Notes: generated by a model not told the origin, from the sequence alone. A stretch of 64,000 nt of DNA from JAJCYK01 sp965212195 (GCA_965212195.1 CBDBUW010000010.1:806001-870000); one strand, 5' to 3'. Counted from the stretch's first letter, positions 53,131 to 62,750 are shown. Translations and numbers: made by a program.

Positions 53131-54051
53131 CTAATTACTTATGATGGTGTTTTTCCAAAAGGCCGCCATTTCTTTAGGTAAAGCATGCCAATAAGTACCC
53201 TGGTAGGTTTCCCTAATATACTCTAACAAATCAGTATAGAAATGTACCGGAAACTCTTGCAAGCCTAGTTTAGCATCAAATCCGAAATAATCCGGATGTG
53301 TATTTACCAGGACCATTCCTCCTTTCTGTACAATCCAATCTACCTTTTCCTTCCAAACTGTGATGTCTTTTTCTTTCATTAGCACATAGGGGGTAAAGTC
53401 TTGTGCCAAGGTATAAGGCATTTCCACATATCCATCTACCTGATTGCTATTAGGAACCCAAAATGGAAATATGGTTCCAACTCCATCGGATTGTGGTTCA
53501 AAAGGATCTGTGTCGAACGTGGATAGGTCGTATTGAATATTCAACTGATGAATCCAATCCAAATTATGATGCATGGCAGGAGCCCTGAATCCCTCAACCC
53601 CCCAATTTTCGATATACCGGTTGATTTTAACGGCTCGTTCCGAGAATAGTTTGTGATTTTGAAATAATTTACCATCGTGGTTTAAACCGTGAACACCAAC
53701 CTCAAAACCCAATCTTGTGAGCTCCGTTCTCAATTCAGGTGAAACCTGATATCTTTCCGGAACAAAGTTAAACGAAGATCTAAATCCGCGTTCTTTCTCT
53801 AATTTCACTACTTCCAAACAGCGATCGTGCCCTAGCTGCGTCTCCACATCATGAGTCAATACCACTGCGAATTTCTTTTGTTGCGGCCAACCTTGCCAAC
53901 CGTCCGGAGCAGCACCGGCTTGCTCCAGGATGGGCCACACCTCCTGGTATTTATGCCGTTTCATGTTGATAACCGACCGACGCAACCACAGCTGAAAGCG
54001 TCGGGGCAGTAACGGCTTTACTAAGTAATATATAGTATTGATCAATTTCAT
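53131..54051 (-). CDS. Polysaccharide deacetylase (NodB-like)
   Basis: A 306-residue deacetylase-type protein. VVLTHDVETQ gives the Asp pair region (about residues 63-71), GVHGLNHDG the metal-binding His pair, and GFRAPAMH the Arg motif; the C-terminal half has VNTHPDYF with the catalytic-base-type His. No signal peptide is obvious. It would remove an N-acetyl group from a sugar, cytoplasmic if unsecreted. A second, more divergent member lies at 54963. Confidence 0.86.
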   Translation of the reverse strand: MKLINTIYYLVKPLLPRRFQLWLRRSVINMKRHKYQEVWPILEQAGAAPDGWQGWPQQKKFAVVLTHDVETQLGHDRCLEVVKLEKERGFRSSFNFVPERYQVSPELRTELTRLGFEVGVHGLNHDGKLFQNHKLFSERAVKINRYIENWGVEGFRAPAMHHNLDWIHQLNIQYDLSTFDTDPFEPQSDGVGTIFPFWVPNSNQVDGYVEMPYTLAQDFTPYVLMKEKDITVWKEKVDWIVQKGGMVLVNTHPDYFGFDAKLGLQEFPVHFYTDLLEYIRETYQGTYWHALPKEMAAFWKNTIISN

Positions 54052-54057
54052 GGCCTC

Positions 54058-54963
54058 TTAAAAGTAGGCTGATTTACCTGCTAATGCAGCTTCGTTTAAT
54101 TTTTCAGTTACTCGATGTGTATCGGCCAAATACATGGGAACTCCGTGAAATTTCCATTGCAACAATTCTTTTCCCATTACTTTTTGTAGTAAGGGATGTA
54201 CCTGTCGTTGGTAGGGTGATTTATCTAATACAGTAAGTTTGTGATGAATGACCCCGTTTTTACTGGTGATCGTCACGGGCAGTTCCACGGAATCAAACTT
54301 GGTGGGGTATTTCCCCTGTTCGAATAGAATCTCTTCCGTAGCGTGTGTTTGAGTCATACTCTGATAGTAGTGAACACCAACCCCCAATACTAAGGTATTT
54401 GCAGCGGCCATTTTTTCAAAAGGGCTTCCTTGTCCACACGCTGTTCTACAATTTTCATGACCCTTTAACAGCTCGTCAGCTAGAGGACCTAAGGCGCATA
54501 ATCTATGAGTGGGATGAATACTGGTTTTAATGCCTGGAAGTTTTCGAAACATTTCTGTTAACATACCTGTTTGTGACGGCGTTTTCTCCACATCAAAGAA
54601 CGGCTTATCTTGAAAGTATCCAGCTATGTCAAAATTGTACTTGCGTTCACCAAAAAAAAATGCCGGCATCACCAAAGTTCTTTGGCCATCCCCCAGGTTT
54701 AAAAAGACTTGCAGCAATTCTGATAGGCTTCCGCTGTACATGGGCAATAAGCTACTATGGGCGCTGTGAATCATCAAACTTTGGTACTGCCGGGGCAGTT
54801 TGGATTTAAGCTCCATTTCCAATTCAGCAGCTGTAAAGTTTCCGTATCGCCAACGGTAGTAGGGTGTAAGCTTCTTTTGCAGATTGTACTTGGTTATTTT
54901 AAGCTTATTCCTATAACCAGGGCTGAACAGCTTACGCACTAAATAGTACAGGATAGCTTTCAT
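54058..54963 (-). CDS. AAC(3)-family N-acetyltransferase-like protein
   Basis: A 301-residue protein of the AAC(3) fold: LMIHSAHSSLLPMYSG, RTLVMPAFFFG, the long TSIHPTHRLCALGPLADELLKGHE region with CGQGSPFEKM, VLGVGVHYY, and HATEE. The catalytic His/Glu features are kept. Despite the family name, position among deacetylases, aminotransferase and glycosyltransferases indicates acetylation of an amino sugar rather than antibiotic resistance. Its ATG shares one base with the stop of the upstream gene (TAATG), implying coupling. Confidence 0.84.
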   Translation of the reverse strand: MKAILYYLVRKLFSPGYRNKLKITKYNLQKKLTPYYRWRYGNFTAAELEMELKSKLPRQYQSLMIHSAHSSLLPMYSGSLSELLQVFLNLGDGQRTLVMPAFFFGERKYNFDIAGYFQDKPFFDVEKTPSQTGMLTEMFRKLPGIKTSIHPTHRLCALGPLADELLKGHENCRTACGQGSPFEKMAAANTLVLGVGVHYYQSMTQTHATEEILFEQGKYPTKFDSVELPVTITSKNGVIHHKLTVLDKSPYQRQVHPLLQKVMGKELLQWKFHGVPMYLADTHRVTEKLNEAALAGKSAYF

Positions 54964-56051
54964 TAAGTTCTATTAACGGTACGGAGCTCCTCTAAATCAA
55001 ATTCACTAAAGGTGGCAAAACTGTACTTCTTGCTATTTTTTGCCACAAATTCCAAAAATGGCTGCAAGCTGATGGCGTTAAATTTGGTGAACAATTTGGA
55101 ATGGCCTATTAAAACCACCGGCAAGTTGGTTTCCAGGTGACCGTATTTGTCGTCAACCCTCTTGAGCATTTTAATTAAATTCCGTCCCGAGCATTGGTTG
55201 AAGTCCATTTTTAAGGCGTGCTTTTGGGTGAACAGGGCCTTCACTTTACTGAATTTACTGAAGTTCGATTGAGGAAGATCTGAGTAACTATCGCCGGATT
55301 CGGTTTTAGGATGTTTGTGCTTATTGGCTTGGAGAATTCTGAAGATCCTTAGAAGGCCCAGAAAAGCCCAAATACTTTTAGATTCACAATAAATGGGTAC
55401 CTCCAAAAGTTTACCATCAGGGTCCTTTTTACAAATATTGTTTTGGTCAACCGGCCAGGGGATCAAGTCACTGTAAGCATCTTTATAGTCAAAATTAACC
55501 CGTCCGTGGCGGCGACCATACTTGAATACCGAAGTATCGACGTTAATGTCGTTGTTGATCAAAGCATTTACAATATTATAAGAAGGGTACATGGACCAAT
55601 TTCCGGATCTGAACACCGTACACTCATAGTCACTTTTAACCGGTCTCAGGGTTTCTTCTAAAAACGACTTGCAGGTACCGATTATGGTTTCCATACGTTG
55701 ATAGTCCAGATCCGCCAGGCTATACTCCGACCAATTTTGAGACCATCGATTGCCCTGGTAGTGTGATTTGAAGTAAGACGGGTGAATGTGCAGTTGGACA
55801 TCGTGCCCGGTCGTGATGGCACGGATCAGTTGTTTGATAATTTTATTATAAGCAAATCGATCCTCACCGGTTTGTTCCAGATATTCTTTAAATTTTAGGA
55901 TCTCCCCTATGTCTGCCATTATGGTCAATTTGGCCCCAAACCGGTCAAATAAATCCAGTAATCTATCGGTTGGTTCCACCATAAGCTCATATGGTGACCC
56001 TTCACCATTTCCATGGATCTCATAATCAAGTGTAAAAACGTTACCAAACAT
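54963..56051 (-). CDS. WalW-like polysaccharide deacetylase family protein
   Basis: A 362-residue protein of the WalW/NodB-like group. FTLDYEIHGNG at the N-terminus gives the Asp/Glu pair, DVQLHIHPSYF (about residues 95-105) the metal His residues, and FRSGNWSM the Arg motif. Its long C-terminal part contains IGHSKLFTKFN, typical of this group. It probably removes an N- or O-acyl group from a sugar. It overlaps the AAC(3)-like gene by 1 bp. Confidence 0.8.
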   Translation of the reverse strand: MFGNVFTLDYEIHGNGEGSPYELMVEPTDRLLDLFDRFGAKLTIMADIGEILKFKEYLEQTGEDRFAYNKIIKQLIRAITTGHDVQLHIHPSYFKSHYQGNRWSQNWSEYSLADLDYQRMETIIGTCKSFLEETLRPVKSDYECTVFRSGNWSMYPSYNIVNALINNDINVDTSVFKYGRRHGRVNFDYKDAYSDLIPWPVDQNNICKKDPDGKLLEVPIYCESKSIWAFLGLLRIFRILQANKHKHPKTESGDSYSDLPQSNFSKFSKVKALFTQKHALKMDFNQCSGRNLIKMLKRVDDKYGHLETNLPVVLIGHSKLFTKFNAISLQPFLEFVAKNSKKYSFATFSEFDLEELRTVNRT

Positions 56052-56057
56052 GGTGAG

Positions 56058-57230
56058 CTATCTTGGTTTTATGTTTGAAAAATAGCGGTCTATTATATTA
56101 ACTAATTTTTCCTCCTTACCTCTCATTCTAGTAGTATTTGGTATCACCACTAACTTATCTATCAATTTAAAGGTACCGGAAAAATCCTTTCTGCTCAAGT
56201 CCGGAAATGACTTCAAAGGAGATTCAAAATGAAACCTGGTGGCATCGAATCCTGACTTCCTTACAAGCTTGATAAATTCATCCGGTTGGCCCCTCTCCAA
56301 CAATATGGGGAAAAACAAATAATTCCAACCCTTATAATTGTCACTATTGTTGGAATATACATATATATCATATTTTTTTAAGTGTTTTGAGAGATAGTCT
56401 GAAACAACTTTTTTCTCCTTCAATTCATTATCAAAGTTATATAATCTCTTTCTGGCCAGGTCAATTTGAAATGGCCCCATTTTGTGAATTGAGGAAGCAT
56501 CAACTTTGCTTAAGGTATCGACTACACCCCCCTGAACCAAACCGTTTAAAATACTGAATCTTTTTTGCAATGCCCGAACAGGTCTACTGATACTGGTAAG
56601 AATGAACGGCTCAAATAAGAGGTAATCAATATATACCCGGTAAAGACTTTTTCTACTTTGCCATGGGGATATCTCTATTAGAGATTGATAGGCGGGCATT
56701 AGCAGCTTTTTTAACACTTCATTATTTACCTTCAAGGCGCCGCCGCCGGAAGAAAGTGCCTTTCCCACTCTAAAACTGTAAATGGCAGCGTCGCCATAAC
56801 TTCCAGCCGGCTGATCCTCTATGATGGATCCGAATGAATTACAACAATCCTCGATGAAATAACCCCCTTGTTCCTTAACCAGATTATAAAGGTCCTTATC
56901 AAAACTATTAAATCCGAAAAGGCCGGTCTGTATAAATACCAACTTAGCGCTGCTGCTGGTAGGACGTACCCTAGCTCGGAAATCGTAGGGATCAATATCA
57001 TAGGGAATCAAATTAACTCCCAAAGAGCGAATAGTGGTGTGCACTACATCCGTAGTATAGGCATTAACGTACACGTCAAGTTGCCCATGCTCTTTTTGCA
57101 AAGTCTGCAGTAATAAGAACAATGCAGAACGACCGGAGTCTACCAGCAATAAATCATTAAGCTCACTAGCATTGATCTTGGCCTTCTTGAACAAGTAACC
57201 CAATTTCAATTCGTAAATACTAACCGCCAT
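56058..57230 (-). CDS. DegT/DnrJ-like PLP-dependent aminotransferase
   Basis: A 390-residue member of the DegT/DnrJ/EryC1 family, more divergent than the one at 48791. VDSGRSALFLLLQTL is the N-terminal phosphate-binding region, YFIEDCCNSFGSI holds the Asp, and YSFRVGKALSSGGGAL carries the PLP Lys. The long region 190-260 is unusual. It probably installs an amino group on a nucleotide sugar, giving a possible acceptor for the GNAT acyltransferases. It precedes the WalW-like gene by 6 bp. Confidence 0.85.
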   Translation of the reverse strand: MAVSIYELKLGYLFKKAKINASELNDLLLVDSGRSALFLLLQTLQKEHGQLDVYVNAYTTDVVHTTIRSLGVNLIPYDIDPYDFRARVRPTSSSAKLVFIQTGLFGFNSFDKDLYNLVKEQGGYFIEDCCNSFGSIIEDQPAGSYGDAAIYSFRVGKALSSGGGALKVNNEVLKKLLMPAYQSLIEISPWQSRKSLYRVYIDYLLFEPFILTSISRPVRALQKRFSILNGLVQGGVVDTLSKVDASSIHKMGPFQIDLARKRLYNFDNELKEKKVVSDYLSKHLKKYDIYVYSNNSDNYKGWNYLFFPILLERGQPDEFIKLVRKSGFDATRFHFESPLKSFPDLSRKDFSGTFKLIDKLVVIPNTTRMRGKEEKLVNIIDRYFSNIKPR

Positions 57231-57248
57231 CTACCAGCTATTCCTTCT

Positions 57249-58298
57249 TTATGAATCAATTAATTTCAACATCTCGTCCACTATAAAATTCATAGCTGGA
57301 CTATCTCTCATTTCTGGCTGGTCAAGTCGATCTCTCCTGGTTAAGGTCATTTTTGAGTAGATATCATTTTCATCTCGGATCAATGTTAATCTACCGTCTT
57401 TCTGCAAGTATTCGTCTACCGCCCCCACTTGCCCCCCAAAAATACTGTAAGCCGGCACTTGCAAAGCGGCTGCCTCTCTGATCATGGTACCTCCTCCGCT
57501 GATTACCAGATCGGAATGCCACACCAGGTTTAACCCGTCAACTACTTGATCCGGAATGATCATTTTCCGGTTTTGAAAATACTCTTTCCATTCCTTCTTA
57601 ATATCTTCCCCCTGATTCTTGGTACGGGGAAGCACAACCACCACTGAATTGGGCTGATCACAAACATATTTTATGGCCAATTCAAATAGTTCGTCACTCT
57701 TGGCACTGTGATAATGAGCAAAGGTTGCCGGTGGCCTAAGGGTGATCAGTATGTCATCAGGATCTACGGACAAGGTATCCAATATACCGGCATCGGTTTT
57801 GATATTATTTATGTACACGTCCTCCTTTATTCCGGGGTATTTTATGGTTCTATCGGCTTTTCTTTGTTTCAACACCTCATCCGGTAATATTTCCGGTACG
57901 ATCTCCAGGTTGGGTTGGAAAAAGGGCAAGGTTTGAGAGAATTCATAATCATCAATATGTACTACCGGGATCCCAAATATCTTACCAATTATAAATTGTG
58001 ATCTGGATCCATGGGAAACTGCCAAATCCGGTTTTTGGCGGCGCACAAAGGGAATCATTCGAAAGGCCCGCCACAACAAACCCAAGCCTTTGATCAGCTT
58101 GTATTTTCCATAGTGTCGACCAATCTTTTGGTACTCAATACCGAACATGTCTGCCAGACCTACCACCTGGCCAAAATCACGCACGCTGACCGGAACATGG
58201 TAGCCTCTTTCTTTCAGTTCTTTTATTATGGGATCAAAAAAGAAAACATGAGGGGAGTTATCCAGATCTATCCAAACAGTAGGCTTCTTATGGCTCAT
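57249..58298 (-). CDS. DUF354 family protein (GT-B-fold, glycosyltransferase-like)
   Basis: A 349-residue protein matching DUF354, whose fold resembles UDP-GlcNAc 2-epimerase and MurG: VWIDLDNSPHVFFFDPIIKEL, DLAVSHGSRSQFIIGKIFGIP, HIDDYEFSQ, then WHSDLVISGGGTMIREAAALQVP near the C-terminus, which is the nucleotide-sugar-type loop. The exact reaction is not known. It lies 18 bp from the aminotransferase gene and 90 bp after the adenylation gene. Confidence 0.82.
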   Translation of the reverse strand: MSHKKPTVWIDLDNSPHVFFFDPIIKELKERGYHVPVSVRDFGQVVGLADMFGIEYQKIGRHYGKYKLIKGLGLLWRAFRMIPFVRRQKPDLAVSHGSRSQFIIGKIFGIPVVHIDDYEFSQTLPFFQPNLEIVPEILPDEVLKQRKADRTIKYPGIKEDVYINNIKTDAGILDTLSVDPDDILITLRPPATFAHYHSAKSDELFELAIKYVCDQPNSVVVVLPRTKNQGEDIKKEWKEYFQNRKMIIPDQVVDGLNLVWHSDLVISGGGTMIREAAALQVPAYSIFGGQVGAVDEYLQKDGRLTLIRDENDIYSKMTLTRRDRLDQPEMRDSPAMNFIVDEMLKLIDS

Positions 58299-58388
58299 GA
58301 CGAGATTTGTGCGAATATGTAATATATGAATTATTCGTGTAAATATATAACTATTTTAATTTTTTAGACTCCTTATTAGAGTTGAAGA

Positions 58389-59975
58389 TTAGGAGTCGAC
58401 AGCCTGTTTTAAAAGCGTGGTTTTGTCCACCTTACCGGTAGAAGTTTTGGGTAGTTCTTCCATGAATTCAATGATCTCGGGGATCATGTATTTTGGAAGC
58501 TTATCCGAGCAGAACCTGCGGATATCAGAGGCTTCTACTTCTAGTCCATTGGTCATCACTATTATGGCTTTAATTCGGTTGGTTATCAGATCATCAGGGA
58601 TGGCGATCACTGCCGCTTCTTTTACCTGGGGATGGCTATAAATAGCGGATTCAATTTCGCCGATTTCGATTCTATAGCCTCTGCTTTTAATCATATGATC
58701 GATACGGCCTAAATAAATATAATTGCCTTCTTCATCAAGAGTAACCAGGTCACCGGTGCGATAAGCCTGGTCCCTGAAGTTGGGCTGAGTAGGGTTATCA
58801 ATGAAAACCTTATCCGTTTTTATCTTATCACCCCAATAGCCTTGTGCCACGCAAGTTCCCCTGGCTAATAGCTCCCCCTCCTGTCCAGGTTCCGTCACCA
58901 GTTCGTTCTGTTTGGTCAAAGCAAATACCTGCATATTCTGGCAGCTTATCCCAATTGGAATTGGTTTGGTTTGTTCATCAGGAATGGGCGGAGTGATATA
59001 GTAGGTAATTACATTGGTTTCTGTGGGACCATACAGGTTTATATACTCCGCTTGTGGTATGATCTTCATAAGTTCTCTCAGATATTTAACGGGGAATACC
59101 TCTCCGGCGAAAATTATCTTTCTGAGATTTTCAAAATTCCTCTTTGGCAATTGACCATGGGTGACCATCATGGATAAAATGGAGGGTACCGAGTACCAAA
59201 CGCTAATTTTATTTTCTTCTATCCAATTGGCCAATCTGGGAGGAAACATGGATAATGTCTCAGGCACCAAAACCACATTGGCTCCTGCTTTGGCTCCTAC
59301 AAAAATATCAAAGATCGACAGATCGAAATGAAGCGGTGCATGACTGGAAAGCGTATCGGTAGGTAAGATATCAAGGTTATCACCGGCCCAATCCACAAAA
59401 GTCAGTGAATTTAGGTGGCTGATCATTACACCTTTGGGATTACCGGTTGATCCGGAAGTGTATATTATATAAGCCAGATCATTACTTATGGAATTCACTT
59501 CAGGGAGGCTAACCTCTGTTTCTTCATTGATGGCATCCCAGGAGATAACATCCAGTGGTAAGGATTCCACTGTATGCTGGTCATCGGTTATCAGAGCCAC
59601 CTGTAACGATTTACACTGCTCCAGAATTCCCGGCAGCGATTTGGCTTTAGCAGTAGAGGTCAGTATACATTTGATCTCGCAATTATCGATTATAAACGCT
59701 ATTCTGCTTTGAGGTGCCTGGGAATCCAGAGGCACATAAACTGCACCGGCCTTCAAAATAGCGTAGATGCTGATAACAGAAGGAATTGATTTGTTGATAT
59801 ATATTCCTACGCGGTCTCCGTTTTTAACTCCGGAGTTAATTAATACATGAGCTACCTTATTGGTTATGGTATCTAATTCCTGGTAGGTCAAACTTTCTTT
59901 GCCAAAAGTAACCGCTTTTCCATCAGGGTGGTTTTGTGCACTTTTAATTAAAAGGTGTTGAAGTAGATAACTCAT
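58389..59975 (-). CDS. Stand-alone amino-acid adenylation enzyme (proline-type pocket?)
   Basis: A 528-residue adenylation protein with no carrier or condensation domain. Core motifs: YIIYTSGSTGNPKGVMIS (A3), HFDLSIFDIF (A4), INLYGPTETN (A5), YRTGD (A7), GRIDHMIKSRGYRIE (A8) and the A10 Lys in STGKVDK (Lys515). Pocket residues aligned by hand to GrsA read D-L-F-Y-I-A-L-V-I-K. From memory this is near the proline code of PltF/RedM-type prolyl-carrier ligases, which needs checking. It would load an amino acid as a thioester on a separate carrier, most likely that at 61307. D-alanine-type ligases (DltA) are the main alternative. Confidence 0.85.
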   Translation of the reverse strand: MSYLLQHLLIKSAQNHPDGKAVTFGKESLTYQELDTITNKVAHVLINSGVKNGDRVGIYINKSIPSVISIYAILKAGAVYVPLDSQAPQSRIAFIIDNCEIKCILTSTAKAKSLPGILEQCKSLQVALITDDQHTVESLPLDVISWDAINEETEVSLPEVNSISNDLAYIIYTSGSTGNPKGVMISHLNSLTFVDWAGDNLDILPTDTLSSHAPLHFDLSIFDIFVGAKAGANVVLVPETLSMFPPRLANWIEENKISVWYSVPSILSMMVTHGQLPKRNFENLRKIIFAGEVFPVKYLRELMKIIPQAEYINLYGPTETNVITYYITPPIPDEQTKPIPIGISCQNMQVFALTKQNELVTEPGQEGELLARGTCVAQGYWGDKIKTDKVFIDNPTQPNFRDQAYRTGDLVTLDEEGNYIYLGRIDHMIKSRGYRIEIGEIESAIYSHPQVKEAAVIAIPDDLITNRIKAIIVMTNGLEVEASDIRRFCSDKLPKYMIPEIIEFMEELPKTSTGKVDKTTLLKQAVDS

Positions 59976-60020
59976 TTATAGGAACTATTTTGATATTATG
60001 GTTGGTAAATGCTTCCCCTT

Positions 60021-61127
60021 TTAGAAGCTGAATAAGTTGGCATCTCCTTCACTTAATGTCATATGCCAGTTTTCAATATCCTTCAATTTCTCGTGGTTTG
60101 AGCCCTCGGGAAGTCGGTCTACGTTACCAAGTAGAACCGTTTTCCCCGGTTTTTTCATAAAAAAGAACCGCTTAAGCACCTTGACATATTTCACATCCGA
60201 CATCACACATTTGACACAATGGGTGTTTTGAGATCGGAAATAGTCAATAGCTGCTTTTATCAATTGAACGGCTATGGTCTTATCCCCTTTTTCCGTTACT
60301 ATATCCAGAATCACCCCGGCCTTTTCCTGGTCTTTGCCAAGTGGTGTTGACTGAGATAAAACGATATATCCCTTAATCACCTCTTGGTCGTCAGCTACAG
60401 CGAAGATCTTCTCCTTATCACTAGGACAATCAACATACTTCCAGTTAAGATAGGAGGTGTTTCGGATGGTGGAATTCTTTAAGTACTTTTTATTTCTTTG
60501 AGCGAAAGCATCGAATCGACCATCAAAATGGGTTACCTCTAGTAAAGACAATGACCGAGGAACCAGCAAACTGGAAATTTTATCCATAAACCGCAGCAAA
60601 CCATTAAACATGGGGGCAATAATATCGGCCGCCAATTTGGACCTGAGATATTTTCGCAATACAAAATGACTATTGATCAACTTGATATAGCCTTGCGCGG
60701 TGGTCTCATAATAGCCTCGCTTTCTTTGAATGGCGGTATTAAGAGGAGTCATTCCAAAATGACAGATAAAGGAATCGGATTCTTTTTCTATGATCTCCGC
60801 AAATGCCATGGACAACCAAAACCCGTGGCCCTTTTTTCGGTGGCCGGGATCGACGTATAAATCGTGTGGGTAATACCCTCTCACCGTTTCGCCATTAACA
60901 CACATTTGAACGGGCATCCTTCCTTGATAACCTACAATACGGTCTTTATCTTCTGCTATATAATACGTTGTCTCGGCCCCTGCAAAAGGGTTATTAAAGG
61001 CCAACCAAGCCATCATTTCCACTCGTTTTTTGGCCATGTCAATATCCATTTCATCGCGGGTGGCCACCAACTGAACCAGTTGATCCAAATCTTTGGGGTC
61101 CAACGGTCTTAAACTAATATTTCTCAT
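60021..61127 (-). CDS. Two-lobed GNAT-family acyltransferase (copy 2)
   Basis: A 368-residue paralogue of the protein at 43291. The first GNAT lobe has PHDLYVDPGHRKKGHGFWL and GMTPLNTAIQRKRGYYET; the second has LNWKYVDCPSDKEKIFAV and a shared C-terminus (LKDIENWHMTLSEGDA). It lies between the carrier and the adenylation enzyme, so it is the best candidate to move the carrier-bound acyl group onto an amino sugar. Whether the donor is acyl-carrier or acyl-CoA cannot be seen. Confidence 0.85.
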   Translation of the reverse strand: MRNISLRPLDPKDLDQLVQLVATRDEMDIDMAKKRVEMMAWLAFNNPFAGAETTYYIAEDKDRIVGYQGRMPVQMCVNGETVRGYYPHDLYVDPGHRKKGHGFWLSMAFAEIIEKESDSFICHFGMTPLNTAIQRKRGYYETTAQGYIKLINSHFVLRKYLRSKLAADIIAPMFNGLLRFMDKISSLLVPRSLSLLEVTHFDGRFDAFAQRNKKYLKNSTIRNTSYLNWKYVDCPSDKEKIFAVADDQEVIKGYIVLSQSTPLGKDQEKAGVILDIVTEKGDKTIAVQLIKAAIDYFRSQNTHCVKCVMSDVKYVKVLKRFFFMKKPGKTVLLGNVDRLPEGSNHEKLKDIENWHMTLSEGDANLFSF

Positions 61128-61306
61128 GGATTTTGGGGTAAAATTGAATTACCAGGTAATTCAAAGGTTAAAAAAATCACTTATTTACTGCTACTGAAAA
61201 ATGGAGGACAATCCACGGGGCCTTCAGATGACATTAACAGGGCGTATCTTGCATACATTCAATCTTCTTAAATGCGAACTTGGCTTTATGAGTTAAATCC
61301 CTCCGT

Positions 61307-61552
61307 TTATGACAACTTGCTTTCAACTAAAGAGGATATGGCATCCACTGAAGAAAAGTTCTCAGGAATTAATTCCATATCATCAATCTGCACGGAAAGA
61401 TTGTCTTCTATAAATCCGATTAGTTTCATAATTCCAAGGGAATCAATAATTCCACTTTCAATTAATTGATCAGAATCAGATAGTGAATCATACTGTTTAT
61501 CAACAACCAGTTCATTTACTATATATTCCTTGATTGATTTTTTGACACTCAT
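61307..61552 (-). CDS. Free acyl/peptidyl carrier protein (copy 2)
   Basis: An 81-residue carrier protein with the phosphopantetheine Ser in GIIDSLGIMKL (Ser38) and typical four-helix carrier spacing. It is related to the carrier at 42868. Its neighbours are an adenylation enzyme, two acyl-CoA-dehydrogenase-type flavoproteins and a GNAT, which suggests it holds the amino acid while it is oxidised and transferred. The likely phosphopantetheinyl transferase is encoded at 20335. It lies 37 bp after the flavoprotein gene and 179 bp before the GNAT gene. Confidence 0.88.
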   Translation of the reverse strand: MSVKKSIKEYIVNELVVDKQYDSLSDSDQLIESGIIDSLGIMKLIGFIEDNLSVQIDDMELIPENFSSVDAISSLVESKLS

Positions 61553-61589
61553 GTTACTATTTGGTTTAGTTCTTTTTATAATAAATTAT

Positions 61590-62750
61590 TTACCCTACAG
61601 GAAGACCTGCAAGTTTTGCGATGGTATTCCTTAAAGTTTCAGAGGTTCCTGCCCAGATATTAAAGGAAAGGCTATCTCTAAGATCTTGTTGTGCAAATGA
61701 TTCAAGTAAGTACCCTCGTACTCCGAAAATCTGCATGGCATCCATTTCAAAATTTATAAAATTGTCACTTACGAATAATTTTGCGATGGCCGCCTCCTGT
61801 GAATGGGGTTGTAAAGAGGTCCCGTTGCCAATTTTAGAGGCGATATCATAAATCACTTGCCGTGAAAGTTTATACCTCATGATCATGTTGGCCACTTTAG
61901 CAGAGATCTGTTGAAAAGCCCCAATGGGTTTATCGAACTGATTTCTGGATTTGGTGCGTTCAATGCAAGCTTCTAATCCTCTGGCCATGGGCCCTAAAGC
62001 AGTGGCAATCAAAATAGCTCGTTCCCATAAGGTAGACTCTGTCAGTACTCTTAATCCACCACCCTTTATACCTATAATATGATCTTTAGGAACCAATACG
62101 TTGTCAAACTTCAATTCACCCATGCGTACCGTACGCAGTCCCATTTTATCAAATTCTCTACCATGTGATGCCCCTTCCCACTCCATATCTACTAAAAATG
62201 CCGTAAGTGAAAACGGACTGCGGGTTTCAGAAGTCTTAGCAAAAACAATGGCCAGATTGGCGTAAGGGGCATTAGTAATGTAGCACTTATTACCACTTAA
62301 TCGAAACCCTTCTTCCTCTTCCACCGCCACAGATTCCATGGAATAAGCATCGCTTCCGGAGGTTTCCTCGGTAAAGCCATAGGCCGCCAGGGATTTTCCT
62401 GACATCAAGTCCGGCAGATACTTTTGTTTCAATAAATCAGAGGCGAACATTTTGAGGGTCACCTGCAATCCACATAGTTGATTGCACAGGGCATAATTAA
62501 ATCCACCGTCCTTGCTTCCCTGTCCCAGACCTTCCATTGCAGCTACGGCATGGGTTACCGGAACCTCTTGCCCACCTAAGTTTTCAGGCATCAGCAAATT
62601 AAAAAAACCAAAATCAGCTACTTCCTTCCATCTATCCAAGGAAAAGTCACCATCTTTGTCACGGCTTTCTGTGTCTCCGTTAAGGTTATTGGCAAACTCA
62701 AAATACTTACTTCGGATGTCCTCTAGTTCAGGATCTTGCCAAGGTTGCAT
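61590..62750 (-). CDS. Acyl-CoA/acyl-carrier dehydrogenase with IVD-type Glu
   Basis: A 386-residue flavoprotein of the acyl-CoA dehydrogenase family: YGFTEETSGSDA (FAD region), GNKCYITNAPYANLAIVFAK, FDKPIGAFQQISAKVANM, and AMQIFGVRGYLLE. The usual C-terminal Glu position (YEGT in medium-chain enzymes) is Ala here (WAGTSE, Ala367), but Glu243 in LWERAIL sits where isovaleryl-CoA dehydrogenase has its base. Prolyl-carrier dehydrogenases are, as I recall, of that type. It would oxidise a carrier-bound amino acyl group. The next gene upstream (62776) encodes a second flavoprotein. Confidence 0.88.
   Translation of the reverse strand: MQPWQDPELEDIRSKYFEFANNLNGDTESRDKDGDFSLDRWKEVADFGFFNLLMPENLGGQEVPVTHAVAAMEGLGQGSKDGGFNYALCNQLCGLQVTLKMFASDLLKQKYLPDLMSGKSLAAYGFTEETSGSDAYSMESVAVEEEEGFRLSGNKCYITNAPYANLAIVFAKTSETRSPFSLTAFLVDMEWEGASHGREFDKMGLRTVRMGELKFDNVLVPKDHIIGIKGGGLRVLTESTLWERAILIATALGPMARGLEACIERTKSRNQFDKPIGAFQQISAKVANMIMRYKLSRQVIYDIASKIGNGTSLQPHSQEAAIAKLFVSDNFINFEMDAMQIFGVRGYLLESFAQQDLRDSLSFNIWAGTSETLRNTIAKLAGLPVG

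Noticed and set aside
54058..54963. Aminoglycoside resistance gene (AAC(3))
   Set aside because: The fold fits, but it is coupled to sugar deacetylase genes in a glycan operon, so a sugar N-acetyltransferase is far more likely.
61590..62750. Loss of catalytic Glu in the first flavoprotein
   Set aside because: The C-terminal position is Ala, but Glu243 takes the isovaleryl-CoA-dehydrogenase-type position, so the enzyme is probably active.
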